Below, piece by piece: positions 1 to 9,088 of a DNA stretch of 34,320 nt. Positions within the stretch are counted from its first letter, which is position 1. Every line of letters starts with the position of its first letter. Position numbers and translations under genes: made by a program. Below the pieces are notes generated by a model. That model worked only from the letters and a program-made list of their open reading frames with translations, made no database searches and was not told the DNA's origin. Source of the stretch: Paraphysomonas bandaiensis (Eukaryota > Chrysophyceae); NCBI GenBank assembly GCA_965644295.1, contig CBFFRP010000224.1, positions 1-34,320 on the forward strand, given 5' to 3'.

Positions 1-11
1 GAGTGTTGTAT

Positions 12-160
12 GATTTCACTTTCTTTCTTTACACGTTTTAACGTAATTTAATTCATTCTATACTCGCGGTTTGCTTGTGTTAGGAGGCAGTTTCACCGGT
101 TTGGTGTTCTGGACAGTGTATTCTCGGTTTGGGAAGCACTTTAAATTAATAAAACGTTGT
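12..160. repeat. Left inverted repeat of the retroelement (repeat A)
   Basis: Read on the minus strand, this stretch aligns with the plus strand at about 4332-4470. Shared blocks in the same order include AACGTTTTA, a GTGC box, TACACTGT, ACACAA-GCAAACCGCGA and an AATT..TTAAAACGT end. By eye roughly two thirds of positions match. The two copies therefore lie in opposite orientation around the gag-pol. The unit also has imperfect inverted ends of its own (ACACGTTTTAACGTAATTTA near 31 against the complement of the right end near 160). It may thus be a small inverted-repeat element rather than an LTR. The pol reading frame runs into it and stops 17 nt inside. Confidence 0.6.
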
Positions 161-2567
161 AAACACGGTCTTTCTCATCAGAAAGATTACAACCATGATG
201 CCCCATACGACCGTTATGAACCAAATCAAACGCTTCCTTAACTGATTTAGGCCGTAAATTTTGACTCGCTAGTTCTTCCAGAGCTGCTATGATCTCTGAA
301 GAAAATACAGCACAACATGCTATATCATCTGATTCAGAACTCCATTCTCCTATACAATTTAATTCAATCAGTTGATCCTCCGGTAGCAAATCTGTATTCT
401 CAAATATAACAATTTCCCCATATATTAGACTCTCCTCAGGAAAACAGTCTATACTTATGGACAACAACATAACATGAGCCACAGCCGATTCCTGATCTTT
501 ACGAGATAACCAATCAGCAAATCTGTTTAACTTTCCCTTGAAATGAAGCAAGTCGAAATTGAAATTCTGTATAAACATCCGCATGCGTACTATTCTGTCA
601 ACAACCGAAACTTCCATCCATTTAAGATTGGCGTGATCCGTCATGATCGTGAACTTTTTACCTCTCAAATAATACGACAAAGCATATACACAAAAGAATA
701 TTCCAAAACACTCCTTGTCAATAGTGGACCACTTCAATGTTGGTTCCGAAAATTTCTTCGACACCATTGCAATTACTTGATAGAATTCTTGACCATTGGC
801 GTCAATAAAAATTTGTAACAACACACCTCCACATGCATAAAACGAAGCATCTGTCATCAAGATCCATCTTAAAGAGTAGTCGGGATGATACAGAGTAAGA
901 GATTTTAAAATCGCCTCTTTAAATCTACTAAATTCCTCCCTGTAATTTACTTTCCAACAGTTTTCATTCCAGTCAAAATTCTTCTTCGTCATGTCATGTA
1001 ACTTATGAGTAAGGTCACTATATAACGGAATAAAAGGTTTAAAATATATTGCCGCTCCAAGAAATCTCTGCATTTGTTTCGTCTTGTTTTTCCCTTCTGG
1101 AAATTCAATTGCAGTTACTGATAATTTTCGGGCCTCAGTTAATTGGTAAGTGTTGTCCTTACAAAGATAGCCGAAAAATTCCACTGATGAATAGCCAAAT
1201 TTGCTTTTCGACAATTTCAACACGACGTTATAATAAGTACATTTTTTAATAACTTTCTTGAACTTCTCAATAGCATCCTGATAGTCATGCGCTAACACCA
1301 GTAAGTTGTCAAATATCACTACCATCCACTCTGAGAATTCATTGAAAATATCAGACACTACATGCATCAAAACTCCACTTGCCGGAGAAACTCCCTCTGG
1401 CATAAACTTTGGTTCGAACTGGCCCCATGGAGTTTGAACTGACAACAGTGCTGAAACTGATTCATGAAGTCTAATCCCATGGAAAGCATTACAAATATCC
1501 AAATCAATGAACACCTTATACCCAGCTGCTTTATGTAATTCTTTTATAACATCTGGTATGGGATAATGCGGACTTTCAATCTCTAAATTAACACGCCTGT
1601 AATCACCACATATTCGAATAAAAGGTTTCGTAGCCTTGGGTGCTACTACAATTGGAGATGCATAAGGACTCGTACTGGGACGATAAAAGTATCCGCACAT
1701 CCTATTGAACTCCTCCTTCGTACGTTCATATAACATAGGTGGTATCCTTCTCATATTCTTGGGTTTAATTCTATCAGGAATAGTACTTTTCACCTTTAAT
1801 TTTAACTCAGGAACATGCTGAATTCCAGTCCACTCTCTAGGAACAAAAACATCAACTGCATCCTCTCTCAAAACTCTCAATATATCAGTTTGTTGAGCGA
1901 AATCAGGATGTACTTTTGATTCTAGTTCACTAAAATATTTCTCCCTAGCCTCATTCACTGACTGTTCCAAAAAAGTCACTAAACTTCCAAAACTACATGG
2001 TTCAGGAATCATATCATCTTCCTCTGACTGTTCTGGAATTGGATTCTCCCATGGATTACAGACTGGTCCTGACGACATATATCTCCTAAGTTCGTCAATG
2101 TCATCCCCAATATTGGCAAGAACTTCTATTTCACTTAAATTAACAGATTGTTCAACACTCAGTGATGCTTTCTTAATCATATTCATAAATAGTTCGGAAA
2201 AATGCTCACAGATTGCCGGTAATCCTATAATAATGTCCTTTGCCAAACCGTCCAAAACATACAGTGAAAGTTGTGCTTTGTAGGTCTTACCATCATCTTC
2301 GAAAGCAATTGTAACAGGAATATACCCTTGTAGTTCAATCTGATGTCCGTCTGCTACTTTGACCCTCAATTTTTTATGTACCATATCCTTTAACAATTTG
2401 TCCCCACACTTCTTAACAAAATTTGATGAAATAAAATTATCCGAAGATGATCCGGAATCAAATAAAACCATTTCCACATTAATCTTATCACCACAGTTAT
2501 TTATTATCATTCCTTGCCTATGTACAGCATTACGAAATCTGCTGGAAGTATCATTGTAATTTCGCAT
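141..2567 (-). CDS. pol: Retroelement Pol (protease-RT-RNase H), truncated at integrase
   Basis: The frame encodes about 808 residues from the first ATG (2567). Near residue 40 is an aspartic protease motif, LFDSGSSSDNF. RT motifs follow: SPYASPIVVAPK, motif A VFIDLDICNAFHGI, the FMPEGVSPASG block, and a catalytic-loop equivalent reading VVIFDNLLVLA at 1290-1322. The usual YxDD is thus IFDN, with the second aspartate replaced by asparagine. RNase H follows with ILMTDASFYACGG, TIDKECFGI and MTDHANLKW. The C-terminus reaches LVHNGRMGHHG, the start of a histidine-cysteine integrase zinc finger, and then ends inside repeat A. The frame is the same as that of gag, so expression is probably by readthrough of the gag UGA. 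Truncation of integrase should prevent autonomous insertion. Confidence 0.88.
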   Translation of the reverse strand: MRNYNDTSSRFRNAVHRQGMIINNCGDKINVEMVLFDSGSSSDNFISSNFVKKCGDKLLKDMVHKKLRVKVADGHQIELQGYIPVTIAFEDDGKTYKAQLSLYVLDGLAKDIIIGLPAICEHFSELFMNMIKKASLSVEQSVNLSEIEVLANIGDDIDELRRYMSSGPVCNPWENPIPEQSEEDDMIPEPCSFGSLVTFLEQSVNEAREKYFSELESKVHPDFAQQTDILRVLREDAVDVFVPREWTGIQHVPELKLKVKSTIPDRIKPKNMRRIPPMLYERTKEEFNRMCGYFYRPSTSPYASPIVVAPKATKPFIRICGDYRRVNLEIESPHYPIPDVIKELHKAAGYKVFIDLDICNAFHGIRLHESVSALLSVQTPWGQFEPKFMPEGVSPASGVLMHVVSDIFNEFSEWMVVIFDNLLVLAHDYQDAIEKFKKVIKKCTYYNVVLKLSKSKFGYSSVEFFGYLCKDNTYQLTEARKLSVTAIEFPEGKNKTKQMQRFLGAAIYFKPFIPLYSDLTHKLHDMTKKNFDWNENCWKVNYREEFSRFKEAILKSLTLYHPDYSLRWILMTDASFYACGGVLLQIFIDANGQEFYQVIAMVSKKFSEPTLKWSTIDKECFGIFFCVYALSYYLRGKKFTIMTDHANLKWMEVSVVDRIVRMRMFIQNFNFDLLHFKGKLNRFADWLSRKDQESAVAHVMLLSISIDCFPEESLIYGEIVIFENTDLLPEDQLIELNCIGEWSSESDDIACCAVFSSEIIAALEELASQNLRPKSVKEAFDLVHNGRMGHHGCNLSDEKDRVYNVLLI

Positions 2568-2588
2568 AGCTGCTATCACTGATTGTGC

Positions 2589-2591
2589 TCA
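2589..2591 (-). promoter_or_regulatory. Single in-frame TGA between gag and pol (candidate readthrough stop)
   Basis: Gag ends with codons for ..DDL followed by TGA, then GCA CAA TCA GTG ATA GCA GCT ATG.., and the frame stays open through the whole of pol. Gag and pol are in the same frame, with no other stop between 4211 and 141. A lone stop at a gag-pol boundary is the arrangement used by readthrough elements, whereas most Ty3/gypsy elements use a -1 or +1 shift or a single fused ORF. It could also be a simple inactivating point mutation in a fused gag-pol ORF. Confidence 0.55.
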
Positions 2592-4211
2592 AAGGTCATC
2601 CAAAGGATTGTCATCTCCTTGTTGATCCTCTTCAATATCAAGTTGATCTCTGGTAAGGATACGTACATCTCCAGGACGCTTAACATCACCTGGATTCCTT
2701 TTTAATTGCCCTGGGTTACCACCAAAACGGCGTTGAGGAGGCGTTGTTAGACTTGGCCTTGGCATTACCACCATACCCATTTTCGTGTTCATGACTTTCA
2801 AAGCATCAATGAGAATAGCCTTATCATGAGAAAATTTACATGATTTGTCTTTGCAACCTCCCTCTTGCATCATTTCTCTAAAACATGGAGCAGATTTCTG
2901 TGCTTCAACAGTTGCCAGCAAATCCTCTTCATGTTTTAGTACGCATAACTCATCATCAATAATTTCCTCCTCGTCACAATACTCATTTACGTCATCAACA
3001 TGTTTGAGTTCCTTAACTTTCTTATTATCCTTATCACTCGAAAACTTAAATCGACTCTTAAACTGATTATACTTCTCATGTAATTCTCGAGTAATTTTCC
3101 AGATTTTAAAAAACTCAGACAAAAACAGTTGCACAGAAGTAAAGTTTTCTGTCCTCAAAAGTCTTCTGAAAGTATCACGCATGCAATAAGGAGTCAAACT
3201 AAACCATTCAGCTAAAGAACCACCTCTCTTAGTTGTAATCAGAGGAATACTATCTCTCAGGTCATTCTGCTTGGCTGCTTCCTCTAGAAACTCATACCTC
3301 TGTAAGAACTTAGTTTCCAGAATACAAAGATCCTCGTCAACCTTACGAAAATTCTCCAACTTTTCCATTGAGACTTTATACGACTCACATGACGAAGCTA
3401 ACATTTTGTTGAATTGCATCACATCAAATGGCCTAAAATGACGTCTTGCTGCCGCAATAAGATCCGTAATACTGGCATCATTACATTCAATCTGACTAGG
3501 ATACACATTGGGTTTAATTTCCTTAAGAGTATGCCTAATCAACTCCTTAGCCCTTCCATCCAACAACGCATAAACTGATGGTATAGGTCTATTACGATTC
3601 ATTTTCTCAAACTCCGCAATTTTCTCCAAAAACACCAAGAAACCATCAAGAGTAATTACTGACAGCTTTATACCATACTTCTTTGGATCCTTTTCTGCTG
3701 CTACTGTAACCTCACTTGAACCGTTTCTCTCAATTTCCTGTAAAGCTTCTTGCAATGTAAGACGCTGATGTGTACCCACTGGCCGCTCATCTTCTGATTT
3801 AAGAGCCAATGTCGCATTCATAACACCTTCACGCACAGCATTCTCAATACGTGTCTGCAACAAATCAGGGTCTATATACTGCTGCTCACGCTGTTCAATT
3901 GCTGTAACTACAGGCTCTAGTCCAACAACTTCATTACCATTTGATTTCGACTCTTCGAATGGTATTTCTGAGAACTGATCAGCTTGTACGATTTCTGAAT
4001 TTGCTCTCGATGACCTTCCAGACCTCCTCTGTCGAAGCTCCTCGAGACTCTGTTGAACATACTGATTGAACACCTGTTGCTCGTGATAACGTTGCTCATT
4101 ACGTTGTTCACGTTGCTCATTACGTTGTTCTATATTATCCAAACGCTGAAACAGTTGCTGGATATACAGTGGAATCCGCTCCTCCTCAGCTCCATCATCT
4201 GTTCCCTCCAT
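2589..4211 (-). CDS. gag: Retroelement Gag with CCCH-type zinc finger
   Basis: A 540-residue protein from the ATG at 4211; the frame extends nine nucleotides further without an ATG. The N-terminus is a charged, glutamine-rich coiled-coil segment with NEQR-type repeats (about residues 15-60), encoded by a short tandem repeat at 4080-4140. The middle part has the helical character of retrotransposon gag (LDGFLVFLEKIAEFEKMNRN .. LLDGRAKELI .. AARRHFRPFD). Near the C-terminus a CCCH finger, CFREMMQEGGCKDKSCKFSH (C-x9-C-x4-C-x3-H), replaces the usual CCHC knuckle. The tail is basic, then acidic. Expected role: capsid assembly and RNA packaging. The gag identity rests on position upstream of pol and on domain style. 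Confidence 0.82.
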   Translation of the reverse strand: MEGTDDGAEEERIPLYIQQLFQRLDNIEQRNEQREQRNEQRYHEQQVFNQYVQQSLEELRQRRSGRSSRANSEIVQADQFSEIPFEESKSNGNEVVGLEPVVTAIEQREQQYIDPDLLQTRIENAVREGVMNATLALKSEDERPVGTHQRLTLQEALQEIERNGSSEVTVAAEKDPKKYGIKLSVITLDGFLVFLEKIAEFEKMNRNRPIPSVYALLDGRAKELIRHTLKEIKPNVYPSQIECNDASITDLIAAARRHFRPFDVMQFNKMLASSCESYKVSMEKLENFRKVDEDLCILETKFLQRYEFLEEAAKQNDLRDSIPLITTKRGGSLAEWFSLTPYCMRDTFRRLLRTENFTSVQLFLSEFFKIWKITRELHEKYNQFKSRFKFSSDKDNKKVKELKHVDDVNEYCDEEEIIDDELCVLKHEEDLLATVEAQKSAPCFREMMQEGGCKDKSCKFSHDKAILIDALKVMNTKMGMVVMPRPSLTTPPQRRFGGNPGQLKRNPGDVKRPGDVRILTRDQLDIEEDQQGDDNPLDDL

Positions 4212-4331
4212 AACACTCAAAATGAATTAAACTCAACAATATTCAATGTTTACTGTTCTTCTACTCAGAGTAATATTACTGTGATGTTTCTGAGAACTAG
4301 AAACACGTGAAAGACAAAAAGCTCTTACTAA

Positions 4332-4470
4332 AAACGTTTTAACAGATTTAGAGTGCACGCCAGCGGGCTGCTACACTGTTAAGTCTACCAGCGGGTAGAA
4401 CTCCTCCACACAAACGCAAACCGCGAATGAGCTTAATTGAATCGTTATTAAAACGTTATATAGAAAAGAA
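4332..4470. repeat. Right inverted repeat of the retroelement (repeat B)
   Basis: This is the partner of the repeat at 12-160, in opposite orientation. It starts AAAACGTTTTAACAGATTTA, contains GCAAACCGCGA at about 4420-4430, and ends TTATTAAAACGTTATA, so it too has inverted ends built on AACGTTTTAA. It lies about 120 bp upstream of the gag start. From 4471 to 4770 there is AC-rich low-complexity sequence with no gene. Confidence 0.6.
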
Positions 4471-4771
4471 TGAGTAACACAGCTATACATCTCTACAGTG
4501 TAACACACACATACACATACATCATGTTCAGCATTTCACTTCAACACACAACACACCCGATTAGAAGTATTTTATCCGGTATGCATGTACAGCTTCAACA
4601 CTCTGAGAGTAGAAACTGAAAATAAAACTGAAAACTGAAAATACTAACACACTCTGTACGTGTTAGAGAGTACAACAGAAGAGTAACATATCATACTACT
4701 AATAACGCAGTATAAGTAACCAGTACTGCGTGACATCTATTTTGAATGCGTCATATAGCTACACTTCTTCA

Positions 4772-5451
4772 TTGATGACTCTTTCCGGAGCCGTCAACTC
4801 CCTTGATGCTGTTGCAGAGGCAGCGGTGTTATTTCGTTCTCAGGGTCATAAAAGTTGGAGTTCCACTCGTGATATTGTTGACTTGCTTGGTACATACGGT
4901 AGTACTATCACGGGATTGATGGAAGCAAGTGAGAGTTCTGTGGAAACAGTGGCCAATATGTTTCGGATTACCACGACTTTTTATATTCCTGGGAGTGAGA
5001 CACCCATCGTGATCCCGCAAACGAACATTGAACATTTCATGAATGTTTCTCCGATTTCTGTGATCTTGTCTTCTGAAAATGTAACAAATTATCAACGCGT
5101 TGTGTTGATTAATCTAAAATCAACGCTCTATAAAGACTTCAACAATTTTTCATCTGATGTTATGCGAATAAAGTTGATAGGTGATGACTCGCCCTCAATG
5201 ACCATTGCATTAAGAAACTTTAATACCGAGATACCACTTGCGCAGAGAAGCTTCGTACTGAATACCACATGCGCTGAGAGTGATTTTTCTGTTCATAATT
5301 TGAATTGTCCAAGTGTCAATGGTGATATTAGAGTCACACATATATGCAACGGCTCTTTTGCTACAATTGAAACCCACTGCCCTATTGTGGAGTGGCAGCG
5401 ATCTTGCAAAGTACTAGACGGGGGAGCTGACTATAGTTGCTTTATGAAGTC
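4772..5451 (+). pseudogene. Fragment of a cysteine-rich, probably surface-exposed protein
   Basis: An open frame runs from about 4730 without an early ATG; the first ATG is at 4772. It encodes an Asn/Ser/Thr-rich region, then a cysteine cluster: NTTCAESDF..HNLNCPS..THICNGSF..THCPIVEWQRSCKVLDGGADYSC. Several N-glycosylation sequons (NTT, NGS, NVT) point to an extracellular domain. The style recalls the juxtamembrane region of large protist surface proteins (GAIN/REJ-like), but I cannot name a family. The frame continues to 5593, but bases after about 5452 are better explained as the antisense of a gag relic. The gene seems to have lost both ends to retroelement insertions. Confidence 0.45.
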
Positions 5452-5780
5452 ATTTTCTCAAGTAAAAGATGGAATTTCTGAAGCGCCTTCGAAGATGATT
5501 GCACTGCCTCTCTACAGTACGAATACGCTATGGCATTCGCCTTCCAGTACTTCTTCACAGCCTGTCTGTAAGACTTCTCCTCCATTAACGTGAGTGGCTA
5601 TTCCCCGAAGTCGCTCTCCTTCGGTAGTGGCTCCACCGCTACCTCACTTTGCTCTTTCCTCATGAGGAACGTTTCGAAGTCTTCAATCCATTGTTCAACA
5701 TTGCTCTCATTAAACTGTGGGACTACTCCTCTATCCTCCTTCTCTTCTCCTCGCTCGCTACCATATTGAGAATTGCTCAT
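5452..5780 (-). pseudogene. Copia-like gag relic with an internal stop
   Basis: The minus-strand frame begins MSNSQYGSERGEE, continues VPQFNESNVEQWIEDFETFL, has an in-frame TAG near 5600, then resumes LTLMEEKSYRQAVKKYW and ANAIAYSYCREAV before a TAA at 5452-5454. The F-N-x-S-N-x-x-x-W pattern followed by a K-x-W-x-x-N-A-x-A helix is typical of copia-type gag (UBN2-like) domains. It is truncated at the C-terminus, where it abuts the surface-protein fragment. A second, shorter copy of the same gag start (MTNSQYGSG, then stop) occurs at 27152. Confidence 0.5.
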
Positions 5781-6480
5781 TTTAAGCTAGATCACAGAGA
5801 GAATTTGTCGTAAGACTAGATAGATTTATTAATATCGTTTACACGAAGTTGTGATAACCAACACTAACTCATTATAATCCCTGCATAATATCCTACATAT
5901 GCGAACCTCTCGTTACTGAACATATCTTGAAAGATCAAACAATTTCAGTTTCTCAATATCATCACAGCATTTGTACATCACTATATTTCACTGTATTCTC
6001 GTACATTGTCTTCAAGTGACATACTGAATATACTAGAATAAGATCCATATTCTAATATTCTTCGACTAACGGTCATAATTCCAAAACCTTAGAATTACAG
6101 CTTTTAATTGCTCCAACAGCAAAACTCAACACTCCCTCTCAATTCAAAGCTGTAGATTGAATCTTCAAACCATGAGACATAACTGATGGGTAGAATTACA
6201 GCTTTTAATTGCTCCTACAACAAAACTCAGCATACCACTGTAACTGAAAATGACCTTAGTTAGCAAGTTATTAAAGTTTTGGTAGACAAGTTTTACTCCA
6301 ACAGAAATAACTCATTGCAAATAATAAGTAAGCTATTATAATAAAGAATTATTTCTCACTACGTACTAGGCGAATAAGATTTTCAAACTTTATCTTAAAA
6401 TGCAGTGAACTATCATATATTATGAGTGAATTTTTTCAGTCAAGCGAATGATTATCAAACGCATAACACATTGTCAGTTG
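5781..6480 (-). repeat. Putative LTR/leader of the copia-like relic, with 101-bp spaced duplication
   Basis: No gene is visible in this 700-bp AT-rich stretch directly upstream of the gag relic. A 42-bp unit at 6091-6132 recurs at 6192-6233 with few differences (both start AGAATTACAGCTTTTAATTG), an offset of 101 bp. AATCTATCTAGT occurs just upstream of the gag start here (complement of about 5813-5824) and also near 27090, upstream of the second gag start. A weak match to the unit also occurs near 30562. LTR identity is inferred from position; no second LTR was found. Confidence 0.35.
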
Positions 6481-6530
6481 AGACTCATTCAATCATATTT
6501 CGTCATTGAGAGTTTATAGAATTACGCAAT

Positions 6531-8144
6531 TCATACGCATTGCGCGAAAGATTTATGTCCTTGAACAATACCAGCAGCCTTACCAGCGACAAGTGCGACC
6601 TGGCCAAATAGTGCATTTGCCTGCACCACAACATTCGCACCGAGTACAGACTTGGACATACCCAGCGCGTTGAACAGAGCGTAGGCACCACGGTGAATAT
6701 TGTAGAACGCATTTGCAGCAGCGTGATTGACACCGAAGGAAGATGCAACCACGCCGTCAACAACAACCTTTCCACTTGTCTCAGAGGTGATTATAGTGTA
6801 TGTACCATTGCCAGTGGTCTGAGAGACGAAAAGCACCTCCTCCACACCTTGGATGGTATTCACACACATACCCGAGTGGATCTCATCAGCACGAACAAAC
6901 GACATCTCTGAGGCTGCAGTTTTGCAATCCCCTGCAGGCAATAAGTGCTCCTTGGTCATACGTACAGCATTGCCTGATGAGGTCTTAACGGAAACGAATG
7001 TGGCAATTTCAGTGTTCTGCTGGTGAGGGACAAACACAACATCAGCAAATACTTTGTCGCCATTGGAGTTGATTGTGAGAACACGATCGCCCACAGAGAT
7101 AGCAGCAATAGGCTTGGTTTCACCGGACTCCAGCACCACTGAACTCTCACCAGAGAAGCAGGCGCTGTCATCATCGCCGTCATCATCGCCGTCATCATCG
7201 TTGCAGTATTCGGTATACACTCTCTGGTCATCATCATATGCACCACAACTTAAAAGATCAAAGCTTACTGATACTGAATTTCCAGTACAGTCAGTACTAC
7301 TATAATAGTACTGATAGTTCTTGCAAGAGTTATATTTGAGAGAATCAGACCCGTAATCGAAGCAGAATCCGATATCAAAAGATTCGTATTCAACAGCTTC
7401 CGATGTTCCTGATGCACACTCGGTGGGATCTTCATATGTACTGTAATTATGTTTATAAGGTTGTTAAGTTAAAGTACAAATGAATCTCACATTTTGGACA
7501 CAGAGTTTTCATTGCTCTTCCATGGTTGCTCGTTGGTTGTACACGTCACAGTGACAAAAGGATAATAATCGTCATCATCGTAATAGTAATCGTCGTCATC
7601 GAGAAGAGCACAGCCCGTATGTGTATCACTATCGGTGGTTTCAGCTCCTGTGCAGTCATCTGAGGTGGTCCAGTCATGTTCTGTCAGTGTTACTGTGCCG
7701 GTGGAGTCGTCCACACTGCAAGAGTATGATACAGAGACACCACTACCGTAGGAGTAGCAGGTTCCCAGATGAATACCTACATAAGTACAACCCGTGACAA
7801 AATGTCCATAGGGAGCATTCTATATCACACTCACCATATTCTTCTGGAGACACGTCACATGCACTCGTGGCGTGATGCTTGGCAATCAAGTATCCCGTGT
7901 CAAGGGATGCCAGCTTACGAGTCAACACAGCATCTTCCGCCACTTCACTGGTCTTCTTAGCCGCATTCTGTGCATTGGCAAGGCTCTGGTGAATGTGATT
8001 CTCCAGGACGGCCTTGAGAGCCTTGGTTTGACTGGAGCGCATCTCAGTTAAGGCATCGCCTGCAGACTGGGCTTGCAGGGCTCCATGCGGGGAAGCGCCC
8101 TGCACCAGTTGAGCAGCGAAGAGCACAGCAGCAGTCACTAACAT
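6531..8144 (-). CDS. Secreted Hint (Hedgehog C-terminal/intein-type) autoprocessing protein
   Basis: Three exons: 8144-7835, 7776-7491, 7440-6531; introns of 58 and 50 nt; 501 residues. The N-terminus MLVTAAVLFAAQLVQG is a signal peptide. A helical segment follows, then a Cys/Tyr/Asp-rich region (with DDDDYYYDDDDYYP) and an acidic linker made from tandem GATGATGACGGC units. The Hint domain starts at Cys293 (CFSGESSVVLESGETKPIA), with VGDRVLTI and the block-B T-x-x-H motif as Thr361/His364 (MTKEHL). It ends around GVVASSFGVNHAAA. In the Hedgehog/intein superfamily this Cys attacks the preceding peptide bond, releasing the N-terminal part; in Hedgehog a sterol is then attached. About 55 small, Ala/Val-rich residues follow the Hint core. 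The N-terminal part is not a Hedgehog signalling domain. Autoprocessing is inferred, not shown. Confidence 0.85.
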
Positions 8145-8159
8145 ACTTCACAAAGCGGT

Positions 8160-9088
8160 GGAAAAGTAACTGGATGGGCAATTGTGATTGAGAGATATGA
8201 TTCATCTCTCAAAACAGAACAGAACAGAACAAAAAAAGATACCATTACTAGTGATGTGATACAGGCCATTCTTTTGAAAAAGATATGTTTTTTTGTGTGT
8301 TCTCGATCCGAACAACTGTTTTTTTTTGTGATATCTAGATATAAAGTCCAAAACTGTCATTGGATGCGTCTACGACGTGGAATTTCCCATGCCCTATCTA
8401 CGTGGCTATAGTATCACGCTATTGAGTCATATGCATGGTTACATTGTTGGTTTAGGACCCTCTATCAGAGCCCTCTATCAGAACCCTCTATATCGCTTCA
8501 GGACTATCATGTTCTTTATGCACTGCACCACCATTTCGATTTTCATAATGTACCACTAGTGGACCTGTATATATACTGAACCAACGTTTATGATATCCAA
8601 TTGTATCTGCTGATGATGATGTACGACTATGATCTGCTGCTGGTGACTTCTACCAATTATGTGGTCCTGTATTCTTGGTATAGCAGATACATACATACAT
8701 ACATACATGTATTACAAGTACGAGAAAGGTGATGAGAAAGGCCAAAAATCATGAAAAAGTATCTTAATTCCATAACTTTTTAATTTCAGTAATCGAAATA
8801 CTGTGATTTTAACACGAAATAGTCCATTTAATGCTGAACATTTCGTTATATTGGACTTTATGGTGACTCTGTCTGTGTCGTGAGATTTGGGCACTCAAAA
8901 ATCAAGAATGTTGTTTTCGGAGCAACAAATAAACTCGAGGACGATCTTCCCACCTGCAGAATACACTGTATATTCAGCTTGAAGCCATACGACCCCAAAT
9001 AGCATAACATCGTAGAGCACGCTCTCGGCTACCTGACCATACCCTCCGCTACTCTCAGGGGCTCCTAGATGTCGAGGAAAAAATTATT
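8160..9088. other. Intergenic region with two short tandem repeats
   Basis: No convincing coding frame. It holds a 13-bp tandem repeat (units like CCCTCTATCAGAG, about 2.7 copies, 8458-8492) and a CATA tetranucleotide run (about 8688-8708). It separates the divergently oriented Hint gene (minus) from the transposase relic (plus). Confidence 0.5.

Larger units (their letters stand above)
12..4470 (-). mobile_element. Ty3/gypsy-like gag-pol retroelement, integrase missing, inverted flanks
   Basis: The element reads on the minus strand: flank B, gag (4211-2589), one in-frame stop, pol (2567-141), flank A. Pol order is protease, reverse transcriptase, RNase H and the first residues of an integrase zinc-binding domain. 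This PR-RT-RH-IN order is that of Ty3/gypsy (Metaviridae) elements. No direct LTR pair is visible; the flanks are inverted relative to each other. The window starts at base 1, so sequence further left, possibly a real LTR or integrase remnant, cannot be seen. The long intact frames suggest recent activity or a recent insertion. Loss of integrase and the odd flanks suggest a rearranged copy. Confidence 0.75.

Noticed and set aside
5452-5593. C-terminal part of the plus-strand surface-protein frame
   Set aside because: The opposite strand encodes a better gag-like sequence here (EEKSYRQAVKKYW), so the plus frame is probably a shadow.
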